64,000 bases of DNA, taken from assembly GCF_932526225.1 (NCBI RefSeq), contig NC_064034.1:9919387-9983386 (forward strand), in the 5' to 3' direction. Made by a program: the position numbers and the translations under genes. Of the stretch, positions 63,595-64,000 are shown piece by piece. Every line of letters starts with the position of its first letter. Within the stretch, counting starts at the first letter, position 1. The notes beneath the pieces were generated by a model. That model had not been told where the DNA came from, ran no database searches, and saw nothing but the letters and a program-made list of their open reading frames with translations. The DNA is from Nematostella vectensis (lineage: Eukaryota > Cnidaria > Anthozoa > Actiniaria > Edwardsiidae).

Positions 63595-64000
63595 CTGGAG
63601 AACAAGAAATGATAAGCCAGTGTCAAGCTGCTTGTAATGGTGTTACTCAAGAATGCGGATTTGGATGACCCCACCATACTGAAATATTATTTTTTTTAAA
63701 TACTATCCCAGAATTCTTTTCATTTCCTCTGTTTTTTTTTTTCAGTAGAACTTCCGTAAGGGAGCAACATTATTTAGCAGAAACGAGGAAATTACTAAAA
63801 CGGGGTTTTCTGCATAATATTTTGTTGAAAACTTTGAAACGTTTTAGTTTTAAAGTTACAGTTGAGATACACTTTCATTACTCGAAATCCCATCGTAATT
63901 TCGTTTAACTATATCATTTCGTGTTACGGAGGAGTTCTTATTCCATCTATGGCATAATCACCACACCGCATCCTTGTAAATAATGCACGGATGGACAAAG

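Noticed and set aside
63960-64000. C-half exon of the preceding domain (D0) at the right edge
   Set aside because: On the minus strand CTTTGTCCATCCGTGC and GGATGCG/GTGTGG loosely resemble an exon end, but no frame gives the MRVE.YGC motif. At best a decayed relic; the true D0 exon is probably outside the window.
1-64000. A separate plus-strand gene
   Set aside because: All sizeable plus-strand frames are antisense shadows of discoidin exons (conserved because the minus strand is) or repeat DNA.

Overview
The window is animal DNA. All the coding sequence I can support belongs to one gene on the minus strand that enters at the right edge and leaves at the left. I find 100 exons that join in one frame (20,292 coding bases, 6,764 codons). 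They encode 44 consecutive discoidin (F5/8 type C) domains and nothing else. No start codon with signal peptide, stop codon, transmembrane segment or other domain type lies inside the window. Spliceosomal introns, many small inverted-repeat elements, minisatellites and the discoidin array point to an invertebrate metazoan. An anthozoan cnidarian such as a sea anemone is my best guess, by general resemblance only.

I number the domains D1 (right, 63594) to D44 (left, 62) in protein order. A typical domain is an N-half exon of about 305-330 bases (motifs [37 protein letters not shown]) plus a C-half exon of 139-148 bases (F.GN.DR..V, ARY.R..P..W, MRVE.YGC). Domain-to-domain introns are all phase 1 and the half-to-half intron is phase 0. 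Domains are joined by only 3-6 residues between the last Cys of one and the first Cys of the next. The likely product is a very long, secreted, lectin-like rod.

The array has a hidden higher order. Odd and even domains are two families (CN..LGM against RC..PLGLED). Within each family the type recurs every fourth member, so the real repeat is an eight-domain block. The blocks are D1-D8 (63594-50237), D9-D16 (50028-37523), D17-D24 (36758-25852), D25-D32 (25520-15410), D33-D40 (14826-5477) and half a block, D41-D44 (5199-62). I call the positions in the block slots 1-8. Cysteines outside the canonical pair co-vary by slot.

The introns are the second story. About thirteen minisatellites occur, and twelve lie on or within about 20 bases of a splice junction. 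Several have a unit that is itself a copy of that junction (exon end plus donor, or acceptor plus exon start), producing up to about 72 decoy splice sites. Internal intron positions vary between otherwise equivalent domains. Other introns carry short TIR elements, two copies of a tRNA-derived SINE-like element, and an 86-base perfect palindrome with 9-base flanking direct repeats. Plus-strand open frames, including a 448-codon one over a minisatellite, are not genes.
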